64,000 nucleotides of DNA from the NCBI RefSeq assembly GCF_004569635.1, contig NZ_SPOZ01000006.1, positions 31,876-95,875 on the forward strand, given 5' to 3'. This stretch comes from Streptococcus sp. LYSM12. Lineage in GTDB: Bacteria; Bacillota; Bacilli; Lactobacillales; Streptococcaceae. Position 1 is the stretch's first letter, and every line of letters starts with the position of its first letter. Under the pieces are notes generated by a model. The model made no database searches. It saw only the letters and a program-made list of their open reading frames with translations, and was not told the DNA's origin. A program made the translations under genes and the position numbers. Shown here one piece after another: positions 1 through 11,856 of the stretch.

Positions 1-1
1 T

Positions 2-1381
2 GGTCTTGATAATGCCATGAGTGGGGAGCTACTCGTCTTTGAAAATGGCACTATCGGTATGGCCCAGAACTTGGAAACGGTGGATGTGGGGATTATTATC
101 TTAGGTCCCTTTACTGACATTCGGGAGGGTTCTGTTGTTCGCCGTACAGGAAAAATTATGGAGGTACCAGTTGGTCAAGCCTTGATTGGTCGTGTGGTCA
201 ATCCGCTTGGACAGCCAGTGGACGGACTTGGCGACATTCGGACTAGTAAAACAAGACCGATTGAATATCCTGCACCAGGTGTTATGCAACGGAAATCCGT
301 TAATGAGCCTTTACAGACAGGTTGGAAAGCCATTGATGCTCTCGTGCCAATCGGTCGTGGTCAGCGGGAGTTGATTATCGGAGACCGTCAGACAGGGAAA
401 ACCTCCATTGCTATCGATACAATCTTGAACCAGAAGGATCAAGATATGATTTGTATCTATGTTGCGATTGGGCAAAAAGAATCAACTGTTCGAGCCCAGG
501 TAGAAACGCTTCGCCAGTACGGGGCGCTTGATTATACTATCGTAGTAACAGCTTCGGCTTCTCAACCGGCGCCTTTGTTATTTTTAGCACCATATGCAGG
601 TGTTGCCATAGCAGAAGAATTCATGTATGAAGGAAAGCATGTTTTAATCGTCTACGATGATTTGTCAAAACAAGCGGTTGCCTATCGTGAATTGTCTTTA
701 CTTCTTCGTCGACCACCTGGTCGCGAGGCTTATCCAGGAGATGTCTTCTATCTGCACAGTCGCTTGTTAGAGCGTTCTGCAAAGGTATCAGATGAATTAG
801 GTGGTGGATCGATTACAGCCCTGCCATTTATCGAAACTCAGGCAGGAGATATTTCGGCCTATATCGCAACCAACGTTATTTCAATTACAGACGGGCAAAT
901 TTTCTTGAAAGATGATTTGTTCAACTCAGGGATTCGTCCAGCGATTGATGCAGGGTCATCGGTATCTCGTGTTGGTGGTTCAGCTCAAATCAAGGCTATG
1001 AAAAAAGTAGCAGGTACGCTTCGGATTGACCTTGCATCTTATCGTGAATTGGAGGCCTTTACCCAGTTTGGTTCGGATTTAGATGCGGCAACGCAGGCGA
1101 AATTAAATCGCGGACGTCGGACAGTAGAAGTCTTGAAACAACCGCTTCACAAGCCCTTGCCTATTGAGAAACAGGTCTTGATTTTGTATGCATTGACAAA
1201 TGGCTTTTTGGATTCTGTTCCAATAGATGATATTTTGAGCTTTGAAGAAGAATTGTATGCCTACTTTGACTTGCACCATGGTGATCTTTTGGATACTATT
1301 CGTATCACAAAAGATTTGCCAGATACAGATGAATTGAATGCTGCTATTCAGGAATTCAAAGATCAGTCTGTTTTTAAGTAA
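2..1381 (+). CDS. atpA: F1Fo ATP synthase subunit alpha (5' end outside window)
   Basis: Alpha subunit of the F1 catalytic head; alternates with beta and carries non-catalytic nucleotide sites. The frame is open from base 2 (G-L-D-N-A before the first ATG at 17), so the gene starts upstream of the window; about 459 of the usual ~500 residues are visible, lacking the N-terminal crown part. The alpha-type P-loop GDRQTGKT lies near bases 380-403, and the C-terminal helical domain ends in DQSVFK. atpG follows after 12 bases with its own ribosome binding site. In streptococci this enzyme mainly exports protons. Identity is secure from the motif, length and neighbours. Confidence 0.97.
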   Translation, partial: GLDNAMSGELLVFENGTIGMAQNLETVDVGIIILGPFTDIREGSVVRRTGKIMEVPVGQALIGRVVNPLGQPVDGLGDIRTSKTRPIEYPAPGVMQRKSVNEPLQTGWKAIDALVPIGRGQRELIIGDRQTGKTSIAIDTILNQKDQDMICIYVAIGQKESTVRAQVETLRQYGALDYTIVVTASASQPAPLLFLAPYAGVAIAEEFMYEGKHVLIVYDDLSKQAVAYRELSLLLRRPPGREAYPGDVFYLHSRLLERSAKVSDELGGGSITALPFIETQAGDISAYIATNVISITDGQIFLKDDLFNSGIRPAIDAGSSVSRVGGSAQIKAMKKVAGTLRIDLASYRELEAFTQFGSDLDAATQAKLNRGRRTVEVLKQPLHKPLPIEKQVLILYALTNGFLDSVPIDDILSFEEELYAYFDLHHGDLLDTIRITKDLPDTDELNAAIQEFKDQSVFK

Positions 1382-1393
1382 AGGAGAAGTGTT

Positions 1394-2269
1394 ATGGCAG
1401 GTTCTCTCAATGAATTTAAAACAAAAATTGCCTCTACAAAGAAAACCAGTCAAATCACAGGTGCTATGCAAATGGTGTCAGCTGCCAAGTTAGCGAAATC
1501 AGAGCAGCTGGCAAAATCTTTTCAGATTTATGCTGGTAAGGTGCGGAAAATCACGACGGACTTACTCCGGGGTGAATTGATGGAAGGATCAACCAACCCA
1601 ATGTTGATTCGCCGTCCAATCCAAAAATCAGGCTACATCGTCATTACTTCTGATAGTGGCTTAAAAGGCAGTTACAATGCAATGATTTTAAAAGCTGTTA
1701 TGGACATGATTGAACAGGATCATGTGACTAAGGATGAGTATGAAATCATTGCGATTGGTGGCATGGGGGCAGACTTCTTTCGGGCACGTGGTATTCAGCC
1801 CATTTTTGAATTACGTGGTTTAGCAGATAATCCTAGCTTTGATGATGTTCAAAAAATTATTTCAAAATCTGTTGAGATGTATAAGAATGAAATTTTTGAT
1901 GAACTGTATGTTTGTTACAATCACCATATCAACAGTTTAAGCCGTAAAGTTCGTGTACAGCAAATGCTACCTGTAGAGGACTTGGATCACAACGAGGCAG
2001 ACGGATATACTGCTACCTTTGAATTAGAACCAAGTCGAGAAGCGATTTTGGGACAACTCTTGACCCAGTATGCGGAATCAACGATTTACGGTGCGATTTT
2101 AGATGCTAAGACAGCTGAAAATGCGGCAGGTATGATTGCTATGCAGACAGCTACAGACAATGCTAAATCTGTTATTGATGATTTAACCATTCGCTATAAT
2201 CGTGCCCGTCAGGCAGCCATTACCCAAGAAATTACGGAGATTGTTGCAGGAGCAAGCGCTCTTGAGTAG
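1394..2269 (+). CDS. atpG: F1Fo ATP synthase subunit gamma
   Basis: Central rotor shaft of the F1 sector. The 291-residue protein has the conserved N-terminal helix ([20 protein letters not shown]) and a C-terminal helix ending in [15 protein letters not shown], both typical of gamma subunits, and the length is normal. An AAGGAG site sits just upstream of the ATG, directly behind the atpA stop codon. In most streptococci atpD follows within a few tens of bases; here 747 bases of repeat DNA intervene. Confidence 0.97.
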   Translation: MAGSLNEFKTKIASTKKTSQITGAMQMVSAAKLAKSEQLAKSFQIYAGKVRKITTDLLRGELMEGSTNPMLIRRPIQKSGYIVITSDSGLKGSYNAMILKAVMDMIEQDHVTKDEYEIIAIGGMGADFFRARGIQPIFELRGLADNPSFDDVQKIISKSVEMYKNEIFDELYVCYNHHINSLSRKVRVQQMLPVEDLDHNEADGYTATFELEPSREAILGQLLTQYAESTIYGAILDAKTAENAAGMIAMQTATDNAKSVIDDLTIRYNRARQAAITQEITEIVAGASALE

Positions 2270-4423
<2,154 letters not shown>

Positions 4424-4432
4424 AGGTGTTTT

Positions 4433-4849
4433 ATGGCACAAATGACAGTACAAATCGTAACGCCAGACGGTATTCGTTATGATCACCATGCGGCTTTCGT
4501 ACTGGTTCGGACAACAGTAGGTGAGCTTGGGATTTATCCTGGGCACGTGGAGTTGATCGCTGTTCTGGCTATTGATGAAATTAAGGTTCGCCGAATTGAT
4601 GATGAAAATCATGTCGATTGGATTGCGGTCAATGGTGGGATTATCGAAATCTCTAAAGATTTGATTACCATTGTATCGGATTCCGCAGAACGTGCACGTG
4701 ATATCGATGTTAGTCGTGCGGAACGTGCGAAGTTACGCGCAGAGAAAGCTTTAGAAGAAGCACAAAGTGCCCACAATATTGACATGGAAAAACGGGCAGC
4801 CATTGCGCTTCAGCGCGCAATTAACCGAATTCGTGTTGGGAATAGGTAA
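4433..4849 (+). CDS. atpC: F1Fo ATP synthase subunit epsilon
   Basis: Epsilon subunit of the F1 stalk, which couples gamma to the membrane rotor and inhibits hydrolysis. The 138 residues comprise the N-terminal beta-sandwich ([16 protein letters not shown], then [16 protein letters not shown]) and a C-terminal helical hairpin rich in Ala, Glu and Arg. Standard length; last gene of the atp operon. Confidence 0.96.
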   Translation: MAQMTVQIVTPDGIRYDHHAAFVLVRTTVGELGIYPGHVELIAVLAIDEIKVRRIDDENHVDWIAVNGGIIEISKDLITIVSDSAERARDIDVSRAERAKLRAEKALEEAQSAHNIDMEKRAAIALQRAINRIRVGNR

Positions 4850-5170
4850 GGAATGGTATCCTGGGTGGGCTACTTTGATTTAGGAGAATTGTTACTCTAT
4901 ATAGAATCGAAATAAAAGCCCACGAAGACGGTATCTCAGCTCTAGTCCATAAAAACTAGAGCACCTACATCTCGCTCTTTGAGTATCAAGGCTGTTTTTG
5001 TATGTTGAAAAACAAATGATACTGAATAGTAGAAAGTAATCTTGAATGGGTGTGTTGAGCTGTGGCTACCGGTTTTAATAGGTGTAAAAATCACCTTTTT
5101 CATCGTTTAATCTGTGGCTTTATTTTCGGTTTAGAGGAGGCTAGCTTTGCTAACCTTATTACCAAGCTTT

Positions 5171-5277
5171 TATAGTCATTTCGTTTATATTTTTATTACT
5201 TCGTTCACTCGTTTTGCCGTACTCCAGTACTACCTGTGACTCCTTGCCTAGTACTAAAAATAAACGAAACGGCTATA
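5171..5277 (+). repeat. RUP-like element (MITE), copy 1
   Basis: Begins TATAGTCATTTCGTTTAT and ends AAACGAAACGGCTATA, an imperfect terminal inverted repeat. The interior contains the family's TTGCCGTACTC and TTGCCTAGTACT blocks. Intergenic. Confidence 0.85.
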
Positions 5278-5360
5278 CCATTCTCAATTTTGAAAGCTGC
5301 TGAAATGTTGAGTTCTATAGAGTATCAGAGTAGTAGATGCTCCAAAGGAAAGATACTGAT

Positions 5361-5390
5361 AAAGAGGTCGGGAGGTTCCCGCCTCTTTTT
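5361..5390 (+). terminator. Strong intrinsic terminator downstream of atpC
   Basis: AAAGAGG t CGGGA ggt TCCCG CCTCTTT followed by TT: a 12-bp GC-rich stem with a T-run. It lies 510 bases after atpC and is the best candidate for ending the atp transcript. Confidence 0.75.
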
Positions 5391-5490
5391 ATCGTTATGT
5401 TTATTACTTCGTTACCTCGCTTTGCCATACTTACTCTAGTACAAGCCTGCAGCTCCTTGCCTGATACTCAAAATAAGCTAAAAGACTATA
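5391..5490 (+). repeat. RUP-like element, degenerate copy
   Basis: Retains TTTATTACTTCGTTACCTCG, CAGCTCCTTGCCTGATACT and the AAAGACTATA end, but the left end is eroded. It abuts the terminator at 5361-5390. Confidence 0.65.
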
Positions 5491-5839
5491 ATAATTTGAA
5501 ACACTATTCAAGGCATCCTGTTATGGACGGGAGTGCTGGTAGTAGATTTCTAACCCTATTTGTTACTTTTCCCAGCCCAGCTCTTCTTAATCGGATTAGA
5601 TTTTGGTGAGTAGGAGGAGGGGGATAAAGTTTTCCCTACAAGCCTTAGCTTGAGGACCTTTAGGATGAACTAAGGTTATCCATGACAATGATAGAAAGGA
5701 TCTCTAATTCAGAGAGAAGCTATAGTTTAATCTGTGACTACTATAAAACAGTTGGATGATATATAACAGTTTGTAATGATAATGTCATGTGTTTGTTGTA
5801 CTTGTTATCGTTTTTAAAATACGAAAGTTCAGGAATTTT

Positions 5840-5848
5840 TGGTATAAT
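5840..5848 (+). promoter_or_regulatory. Extended -10 promoter, leaderless start
   Basis: TGGTATAAT (extended -10) ends 6 bases before the ATG at 5855. Transcription would start at or within a base or two of the initiation codon, and no ribosome binding site is present. Confidence 0.65.
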
Positions 5849-5854
5849 AGGACT

Positions 5855-6085
5855 ATGTTTATTTCACTAGTTACAATTTGTAGCCATCTCTTATTCATCT
5901 ATCTTGCCCATTCATTGCTGCTATCAGTCATGGATTGGTCAAAATGCTTAAAAGGGACGGCAGAAAATCAAAAGAAAATTCAGCTATTCATTGTATTTTT
6001 GGCAGTTGCCCTGGGCTACTTGGTTTCGGCGTTCTTTTTAGATGTCTTATCCATTAGTCGGGACCTAGCAGCACTATTTCGCTAG
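5855..6085 (+). CDS. DUF1146 family small membrane protein
   Basis: A 76-residue protein with two hydrophobic helices (roughly residues 2-25 and 43-65) separated by a polar loop. Proteins of this size and pattern (DUF1146) sit immediately upstream of murA in streptococci; function unknown. The frame is open from 5789, but the -10 box at 5843-5848 makes the ATG at 5855 (MFISLVTICSHLLF) the only start compatible with the promoter, giving a leaderless mRNA. murA begins 72 bases downstream and may share the transcript. Confidence 0.8.
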   Translation: MFISLVTICSHLLFIYLAHSLLLSVMDWSKCLKGTAENQKKIQLFIVFLAVALGYLVSAFFLDVLSISRDLAALFR

Positions 6086-6157
6086 AAGATGTATGAATAT
6101 CTATCAGGTTGATGGATAAGTGAAAATCTGTTAGAAAAGTCTAAGAGGAAATGGAAA

Positions 6158-7432
6158 ATGGATAAAATTATTGTCAAAGGTGGAAAGACGCCCTTAAAAG
6201 GTCAGGTCGTTATCGAGGGAGCTAAAAATGCAGTCTTACCCCTGTTAGCAGCCACTATCTTAGCAAGCGAAGGACAGTCGCGTCTCTCTAATGTACCGAT
6301 TCTATCTGATGTTTTCACCATGAATCATGTGGTAGCTGGTTTGGGTGCGCAGGTTTCATTCCACCAGGAGAAGAATGAGATTATCGTTGATGCTCGAGGT
6401 GAACTCGGTAGTGAAGCGCCCTACAAGTATGTCAATCAAATGCGGGCTTCTATCGTGGTATTAGGACCAATATTGGCACGAAATGGCTATGCTAAGGTAT
6501 CGATGCCTGGTGGTTGTACCATTGGTAGTCGGCCGATTGATTTGCATCTAAAAGGTCTGGAAGCAATGGGAGCTACGATTTACCAGCGGGCAGGCTATAT
6601 TGAGGCAAGGGTTGAACGTTTACAAGGAACGCATTTCTATATGGATTTCCCTAGCGTGGGCGCTACGCAAAACTTGATGATGGCAGCGACATTAGCAGAG
6701 GGAACAACTGTAATTGAAAACGCTGCGCGTGAGCCAGAAATCGTTGATCTGGCAATTTTCTTGAATAAAATGGGTGCTAAGGTTAAGGGGGCAGGTACAG
6801 AAACGATTACGATAAAAGGTGTTTCTTCCCTCCATGGAGCCGATCATCAGGTGGTTCAAGACCGTATTGAAGCAGGGACCTTTATGGTTGCGGCAGCTAT
6901 GACGGGCGGAGATGTCTTGATAAAGGATGCGATTTGGGAACACAATCGCCCTTTGATTTCAAAAATGCAGGAAATGGGAGTTGAAGTGAGTGAAGAAGAC
7001 GAGGGCATCCGCATTCGTTCAACGGTTGCTCGCTTAAAATCTGTAACAGTAAAGACCCTGCCGCATCCTGGTTTTCCGACAGATATGCAGGCTCAATTTA
7101 CAGCCCTCATGGCAGTGGCCAAGGGGGAATCGACCATGATTGAGACGGTTTTTGAGAACAGGTTCCAACACTTGGAAGAATTACGTCGTATGGACTTACA
7201 CTCAGATATTTTGCGTGATACAGCCATTATCACAGGCGGGACTCCGCTTCAAGGGGCAGAAGTCATGTCAACAGATTTGAGAGCTAGTGCTGCTTTGATT
7301 TTGTCAGGGCTTGTAGCAGAGGGTGTGACGACGGTTGGAATGCTGACACATCTTGATCGTGGTTATTATCGCTTCCATGAAAAATTAGCAGCTTTAGGAG
7401 CAGATATTGAACGAATAAAGGGAGAAAGCTAA
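6158..7432 (+). CDS. murA: UDP-N-acetylglucosamine 1-carboxyvinyltransferase
   Basis: First committed step of peptidoglycan synthesis: transfers enolpyruvate from PEP to UDP-GlcNAc in the cytosol. 424 residues with the EPT fold. The N-terminus [20 protein letters not shown] carries the conserved Lys-Asn pair, and the catalytic cysteine loop is [17 protein letters not shown], so it is the Cys-type, fosfomycin-sensitive form. Low-GC Gram-positives often have two MurA paralogues; this is the one linked to epuA and endA. The stop overlaps the epuA start (TAATG). Confidence 0.96.
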   Translation: MDKIIVKGGKTPLKGQVVIEGAKNAVLPLLAATILASEGQSRLSNVPILSDVFTMNHVVAGLGAQVSFHQEKNEIIVDARGELGSEAPYKYVNQMRASIVVLGPILARNGYAKVSMPGGCTIGSRPIDLHLKGLEAMGATIYQRAGYIEARVERLQGTHFYMDFPSVGATQNLMMAATLAEGTTVIENAAREPEIVDLAIFLNKMGAKVKGAGTETITIKGVSSLHGADHQVVQDRIEAGTFMVAAAMTGGDVLIKDAIWEHNRPLISKMQEMGVEVSEEDEGIRIRSTVARLKSVTVKTLPHPGFPTDMQAQFTALMAVAKGESTMIETVFENRFQHLEELRRMDLHSDILRDTAIITGGTPLQGAEVMSTDLRASAALILSGLVAEGVTTVGMLTHLDRGYYRFHEKLAALGADIERIKGES

Positions 7433-7626
7433 TGGATCAGAAAGAACAGCTACGTTTTGTCGCTAATCAATTTTTAATGGTTCTCTTTATTGCTTTTTTA
7501 GCGGTGATTATTTTTGCAATAGGTCTGATGGTTGGCTACGGTGTCATTGGCGATGGAGATAATATCTGGGCGATTTTATCTGCAGATAAATGGCAGGAAT
7601 TGATTGGAAAGTTTACAGGAAAGTAG
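7432..7626 (+). CDS. epuA: EpuA / DNA-directed RNA polymerase beta-subunit-like small protein
   Basis: A 64-residue protein with one transmembrane helix (about residues 14-37) and a short amphipathic tail. It is translationally coupled to murA through a TAATG overlap and precedes endA, as in pneumococcus. Databases label the family as an RNA-polymerase beta-like or EpuA protein; its role is unclear, possibly with the membrane nuclease EndA encoded next. Confidence 0.85.
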   Translation: MDQKEQLRFVANQFLMVLFIAFLAVIIFAIGLMVGYGVIGDGDNIWAILSADKWQELIGKFTGK

Positions 7627-7656
7627 GAGAATCCTACTTTTTTCAATGGGAGAGAG

Positions 7657-8490
7657 ATGGTAAGAAGAAAAACAAAAACACAGAGTATTCGTCTGGCTAG
7701 TTTTTTGGTCGCGCTTTTGTTGGCGTTGGGAGGTTATTTTTTAACAGAACAGCCAGCTTCGGTATCAAATGAGCAGGTAACAACAAGGCCAAGGGATAAT
7801 GGTCTGGCTCCCTCAGAGGAGTTGGCTAGCTCCATTTTGACCGACTCGGTAAGAAAACAGTTAGGGACAGATATCGTCTATAATGGAGCGGGTGCATTTG
7901 TTGTCAATGGCAATCAGACCGCTCTTGATGCTTCTGTAGCTAGTAAACCCTATGCGGAGAATAAGATTAAGACGGCACAAGGAAAAGTGGTTCCAACAGT
8001 CGCCAATGCTCTCTTAAGCAAGACAACACGCCAGTATCAAAAGCGTGAAGAAACAGGTAATGGCTCGACCAGCTGGAGGCCGGCTGGCTGGCATCAGGTG
8101 AAAAATTTAGAAGGAGAGTACAATCACGCTATTGATAGAGGGCATTTACTGGCTTATTCCTTAGTGGGAGGCTTAAAGGGTTACGATGCCTCCACCAGCA
8201 ATCCTAAGAACATAGCTGTCCAGACTGCTTGGGCCAATCAGGCCAACCGTCACGATGCGACAGGTCAAAATTATTTTGAAACGCAGATTCGTAGAGCCTT
8301 GGATAAGAACAAGCGGATCCGCTATCGCGTGACCTTAATCTATCAATCTGAAGATGATTTGGTACCTGTAGGTAGCCACTTGGAAGCAAAAGCAGCAGAC
8401 GGTAGTCTTGAGTTCAACGTCTTTGTCCCCAATGTGCAACAAGGATTAACTATTGATTATAACAGCGGGCAGATTCGCCTTATTCAGTAG
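7657..8490 (+). CDS. endA: Membrane-anchored DNA/RNA non-specific nuclease EndA
   Basis: Beta-beta-alpha-metal nuclease. In pneumococcus EndA degrades one strand during transformation and also digests neutrophil traps. 277 residues: an N-terminal signal anchor (about residues 14-28), then the NUC1 domain with the catalytic motif DRGHLLAYSL (His is the general base) and a downstream Asn-rich NLAVQTAWANQ-type metal-ligand helix (here NIAVQTAWANQANRHD). Length and context match the streptococcal EndA family. Confidence 0.93.
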   Translation: MVRRKTKTQSIRLASFLVALLLALGGYFLTEQPASVSNEQVTTRPRDNGLAPSEELASSILTDSVRKQLGTDIVYNGAGAFVVNGNQTALDASVASKPYAENKIKTAQGKVVPTVANALLSKTTRQYQKREETGNGSTSWRPAGWHQVKNLEGEYNHAIDRGHLLAYSLVGGLKGYDASTSNPKNIAVQTAWANQANRHDATGQNYFETQIRRALDKNKRIRYRVTLIYQSEDDLVPVGSHLEAKAADGSLEFNVFVPNVQQGLTIDYNSGQIRLIQ

Positions 8491-8558
8491 GAGAACAGAT
8501 GAAACCAGATGTTTTTCGACGAGATAGACATCAGATATGGAATGAAAAGTGAATGCAC

Positions 8559-8594
8559 CTCTTGATAGCTATAAGCAGATATAGCTATCAAGAG
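8559..8594 (+). repeat. Perfect 15-bp inverted repeat downstream of endA
   Basis: CTCTTGATAGCTATA (8559-8573) pairs perfectly with TATAGCTATCAAGAG (8580-8594) across a 6-base loop. There is no T-run, so it is more likely an mRNA 3'-stabilising hairpin or an operator than a terminator. Confidence 0.6.
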
Positions 8595-8854
8595 TGGAAT
8601 GTAGAAACGACGAAGAGGTTAACGGAAGATTTGCCTGTGCCAAAACTCCTAGTAAGGTTAAATGATCTAAGGAAGAAGTCGGGTACTTGTGTTAGCCAAC
8701 TATAAGCATAGAAACGTTGGTATTTTCTAAGAAATGCTTAAAAAGCGAGTGTTGATAATGGCTAGCTACCAGATTGAAAATAGCAATTTCTAACTCTTCA
8801 CTGGGCTGGATAAGCTCGATTTATAGCAGTCTTACAATGAATAATCCTAGCAGG

Positions 8855-8899
8855 AAAGGCTTCAAATCCGGTTTTAGCTAACTTGATTTGAAGCCTTTT
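8855..8899 (+). terminator. Intrinsic terminator downstream of endA
   Basis: AAAGGCTTCAAATC (8855-8868) pairs with GATTTGAAGCCTTT (8885-8898), followed by a short T-run; loop of 16 bases. Confidence 0.7.
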
Positions 8900-8942
8900 A
8901 TCGCTCCCTTAGAAATAGGTATTCTTTTGGTTGCACGTATTT

Positions 8943-9038
8943 TATAGTCTTTTTAGTATTAGGAAACGAGCTGCAGGCTGTACTAGAGTATGGCAAAGCA
9001 AGTTAACGAAGTCATAAAAGATAAACGAAATGACTATA
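8943..9038 (-). repeat. RUP-like element, copy in reverse orientation
   Basis: TATAGTC... with GAGCTGCAGGCTGTACTAGAG in the middle and ATAAACGAAATGACTATA at the right end. Relative to copy 1 it is inverted. Confidence 0.85.
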
Positions 9039-9059
9039 TAATATTATTCTGCCCTCTTT

Positions 9060-9133
9060 TATAGCCTTTTAGTACTAGTCAATGAGCCGCAGGCTGTATT
9101 AGAGTACGGCAAAGATTAAACGAAATGACTATA
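9060..9133 (-). repeat. RUP-like element with internal deletion
   Basis: TATAGCCTTTTAGTACTAG ... AACGAAATGACTATA; lacks the AGCAAGTTAACGAAGT part of the interior. Reverse orientation. Confidence 0.75.
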
Positions 9134-9154
9134 TAATATTATTCTGCCCTCTTT

Positions 9155-9247
9155 TATAGTCTTTTAGTACTAGTCAATGAGCCGCAGGCTATATTAGAGT
9201 GCGGCAAAGAGAGTGAACCAAGGAATAAAAGATAAGCTCAATGACTC
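9155..9247 (-). repeat. RUP-like element, third in a row
   Basis: TATAGTCTTTTAGTACTAG ... GATAAGCTCAATGACTCTA. Its first half nearly duplicates the preceding copy, so the 9040-9200 stretch looks like a partial tandem duplication. Confidence 0.75.
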
Positions 9248-9324
9248 TACACCCTCGTATCGAAGTGTCATTCTCGTCATCATTGCTTCTTTTAAAGCTC
9301 GTTTACAGGTTACTTGAAATTTTG

Positions 9325-9333
9325 TGCTATACT
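9325..9333 (+). promoter_or_regulatory. Extended -10 promoter of the amidohydrolase gene
   Basis: TGCTATACT: an extended -10 box 57 bases before the ATG. No good -35 at normal spacing is visible. Confidence 0.5.
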
Positions 9334-9390
9334 AGTAGGTGGGGTATGATCAATTAGGATAAAATGATTTGTTGTTAAGGAGGAAATGAT

Positions 9391-10605
9391 ATGTCTATTC
9401 AACAAGTGTTACAATCATTGGACGGTATTCAAGAATGGCAGGAAGAAACCTATAAGTATCTTCATGCTCATCCAGAACTATCGATGCAAGAAACGCAGAC
9501 AGCGCAATTTATTTTCGAAACATTACAAGGTTATGGCTATCAGACACAACTGATTGGCGGTGGTGTGGTTGGTGTGTTACAAAATGGAGATGGTCCGACT
9601 GTTCTTTTTCGTGCAGATATGGATGGTCTTCCTATCAAAGAGAAAACTGGCCTGGACTATGCTTCACAGGTTGTGATGAAAGACTTAAATGGGGATATGG
9701 TTCCAGTTATGCATGCCTGTGGGCACGATGTTCATATAGTAGCTGGATTAGGAGCCGCCTGGGCTCTAGCGCTGCATCTGGATGAATGGCAGGGAACCTA
9801 TATTGCCCTCTTTCAACCAGGTGAAGAGATTGCTGCGGGGGCAAAGGCCATGATAGCAGATGGTCTATTTGAGAAAATTCCACATCCGCAAGTGGCCTTA
9901 AGCCAGCATGTTCTGACGGAACCGGTAGCAGGGAAAGTAGGGACCCGCTCTGGATCATTTTTGTCCAGCGCTGCATCGCTAAGTATCACGATTTATGGTC
10001 AAGGAGCACATGGTTCGATGCCGCATTTGAGTGTCGATCCAATCGTAATCGGCTCATCCATTGTGATGAAACTACAGACCATTGTTTCTCGAGAAATGGA
10101 TCCTTTCCAATTTGCGGTAGTATCTGTCGGCAGTTTTCAGGCAGGATTGAAAGCCAATATTATTCCAGATACAGCAAACTTACAGGTCAACATTCGGACC
10201 TATAATGAAAAAGTTCAACAGCAAGTGCTAGATAGTATCAAGCGGATTGTCCATGCCGAATGTGAAGCAGCTGGCTGTACAACATCCCCTAAAATAAAAG
10301 TATTTGACTATTATCCTCTGACGGAGAATGATGCTAAGATCACAGCTGAGGTGACAGAGGCCTTTGAGACCTATCTAGGTAAAGAACGGGTAGTGGCTTA
10401 CCACCCTATGACTGCTTCAGAAGATTTTTCCTACATTCCACAGGCCCTTAATATTCCTTATCTCTATTGGGGATTCGGAGGTTTCACAGAAGATCAGACA
10501 AGCTATGCTAACCACAATCCAAAATTCGCACCAGCTATCCAACCGACCCTTAGAACAGGAACAGAAGCTGCCATTATTGCCGTCTTATGTTACCTTGGGA
10601 AGTGA
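9391..10605 (+). CDS. M20D-family amidohydrolase / carboxypeptidase
   Basis: Zinc-dependent amide hydrolase of the hippurate hydrolase, aminoacylase and N-acetyl-diaminopimelate deacetylase group. 404 residues. Metal-site motifs are visible: RADMDGLPI, HACGHDVHI (the Cys is typical of M20D) and PGEE, with a final His in the C-terminal NHNPKF segment. The central dimerisation domain carries GAHGSMPH. Substrate cannot be told from sequence. It has an AAGGAGG ribosome binding site and stands alone upstream of an rpiR gene, from which it is separated by an independent promoter. Confidence 0.85.
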   Translation: MSIQQVLQSLDGIQEWQEETYKYLHAHPELSMQETQTAQFIFETLQGYGYQTQLIGGGVVGVLQNGDGPTVLFRADMDGLPIKEKTGLDYASQVVMKDLNGDMVPVMHACGHDVHIVAGLGAAWALALHLDEWQGTYIALFQPGEEIAAGAKAMIADGLFEKIPHPQVALSQHVLTEPVAGKVGTRSGSFLSSAASLSITIYGQGAHGSMPHLSVDPIVIGSSIVMKLQTIVSREMDPFQFAVVSVGSFQAGLKANIIPDTANLQVNIRTYNEKVQQQVLDSIKRIVHAECEAAGCTTSPKIKVFDYYPLTENDAKITAEVTEAFETYLGKERVVAYHPMTASEDFSYIPQALNIPYLYWGFGGFTEDQTSYANHNPKFAPAIQPTLRTGTEAAIIAVLCYLGK

Positions 10606-10653
10606 GTGCTGGAGTCGTTTAGCTTGCCTATGTGTGCTAAATCCCCATGATTG

Positions 10654-10662
10654 TGGTACAAT
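10654..10662 (+). promoter_or_regulatory. Extended -10 promoter of the rpiR regulator
   Basis: TGGTACAAT is an extended -10 box. The predicted start point (~10669) lies after the first in-frame ATG (10647), so translation must start further down, at 10686, 10692 or 10698. Confidence 0.55.
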
Positions 10663-10685
10663 ACACGTATATACTTTCTTTTGAA

Positions 10686-11552
10686 ATGAGAATGATTATG
10701 GAAACAGGATTGAATATTATCAGCCATATTGAATCAAACATGGCTAGAATGAGTGAGATAGAGGGGAATGTTGCTAAGTTTTTTATAGCAGAGGCACACA
10801 AAGAATCTGATTTATCTGCGGAGCATGTTTGTGAAATTGTCCATGCCTCTTTATCGGCTTTGACACGGTTTTCTAAAAAATGTGGATTCAAAGGCTATCG
10901 AGAATTTATTTTTGAGTACCGAAAAAGTCAAAAACAGCTAAAAGAGAGAGTGAAGCATTTTCAAAATGAAGTGACTCCCAATATCTTTAGAGACTATGAA
11001 GAAATTATTGAAAAAACACAGTCTTTGATAGATGAGGCGCAGCTAGAGAGAATTTCTAGAATGTTGGTTACTGTTTCACGAATCTATTTGTATGGAGCTG
11101 GTTTTTCAGGCTTGGTTGCTAAAGAAGTTAAAATTCGCTTTGTTCGTTTAGGGCTAGTGACCGAAGTTATTCACGATTTGGATAATTTGGTTTGGACCAG
11201 TGGGATTATTGATTCCTCCTGTCTCGTTATTGGTTTCTCCTTATCAGGTGATTCTAGGATTGTCGTAAATGCTTTGCAAAATGCTTCGAGAATAGGAGCA
11301 AAAAGTATCCTTTTAACGAGCCAGCCCGACGGAAATAGTCATGTGGATGAGGTCGTGCAAGTCGCTTCGATGAGAAATCTTGATCAGGGAACTAGAATCT
11401 CCCCACAGTTGCCGATTTTATTTATGATTGATATTATTTATGGTTATTTTTTATCAGCCAATAAATCACAGAGGCTTGAAATTTTTAACAAGACAGTTGT
11501 TAATCATGATGATAACGATAAGGTATTACGATTGTTTCAGACAGAAGAATAG
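10686..11552 (+). CDS. RpiR-family transcriptional regulator of the sialic acid operon (NanR-like)
   Basis: About 288 residues: an N-terminal RpiR helix-turn-helix domain (SALTRFSKKCGFKGYREF, typical of recognition of sugar-phosphate-responsive operators) and a C-terminal SIS sugar-phosphate-binding domain (RIYLYGAGFSGLVAKEVKIR, then GFSLSGDSRIVVNAL). Streptococcal nan loci are commonly controlled by an RpiR protein, and this gene lies directly upstream of nanE in the same direction, so it is the likely regulator. Start chosen from the promoter position; three Met codons within 13 bases leave it uncertain. A strong terminator follows. Confidence 0.8.
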   Translation: MRMIMETGLNIISHIESNMARMSEIEGNVAKFFIAEAHKESDLSAEHVCEIVHASLSALTRFSKKCGFKGYREFIFEYRKSQKQLKERVKHFQNEVTPNIFRDYEEIIEKTQSLIDEAQLERISRMLVTVSRIYLYGAGFSGLVAKEVKIRFVRLGLVTEVIHDLDNLVWTSGIIDSSCLVIGFSLSGDSRIVVNALQNASRIGAKSILLTSQPDGNSHVDEVVQVASMRNLDQGTRISPQLPILFMIDIIYGYFLSANKSQRLEIFNKTVVNHDDNDKVLRLFQTEE

Positions 11553-11622
11553 TAGTAGGCGCTATCAGTTAGTCTTCTGCTGTAAACCTATCATAGTCAG
11601 TGAAGATGTTAGAATAGGATTT

Positions 11623-11653
11623 AGGGGCTAGACTTGAGTCTAGCCCCTTTTTT
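11623..11653 (+). terminator. Strong terminator after rpiR
   Basis: AGGGGCTAGACT tg AGTCTAGCCCCT followed by TTTTT: a perfect 12-bp stem. Confidence 0.9.
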
Positions 11654-11708
11654 AGAGTGCTCAGCGCGTGCTTGACTTGTATACGGGCAGGGGAAAACGA
11701 ACTCTTTT

Positions 11709-11815
11709 TATAGCCGTTTCGTTTATTTTTAGTACTAGGCAAGGAGTCGCAGGTAGTACTGAAATACAGCAAGACGAGTTAACGAAGTAATAAAAATATA
11801 AGCTAAATGACTATA
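11709..11815 (-). repeat. RUP-like element
   Basis: TATAGCCGTTTCGTTTATTT ... AAGCTAAATGACTATA with the AGGAGTCGCAGGTAGTACT core. Reverse orientation. Confidence 0.85.
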
Positions 11816-11856
11816 TCATTGCACCTGTATTGACTGATTGCAGGTGAGGGACAGGG

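Larger units (their letters stand above)
4850..5854 (+). other. Intergenic region with hairpins and RUP-like elements
   Basis: No gene seen. It holds a perfect 8-bp inverted repeat (GCTCTAGT 4939-4946 / ACTAGAGC 4955-4962) without a T-run, a long-range GTGGGCT/AGCCCAC pairing (4865-4871 / 4917-4923), one good RUP-like element, a strong terminator at 5361-5390 and a degenerate RUP-like element. Open frames of 60-90 codons here run across the repeats and lack credible starts. Confidence 0.7.
8491..9390 (+). other. Intergenic region with hairpins and three RUP-like elements
   Basis: No gene seen. It holds a perfect 15-bp inverted repeat at 8559-8594, a T-tailed terminator at 8855-8899, three consecutive RUP-like elements (8943-9247) and the promoter of the next gene. 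Confidence 0.7.

Noticed and set aside
5236..5609. Two overlapping 67-90-codon open frames
   Set aside because: They run through RUP-like elements and a terminator, with no ribosome sites and no protein-like composition.
10647..10685. Upstream start of the RpiR regulator
   Set aside because: The -10 box TACAAT at 10657-10662 lies inside this extension, so it would not be transcribed.
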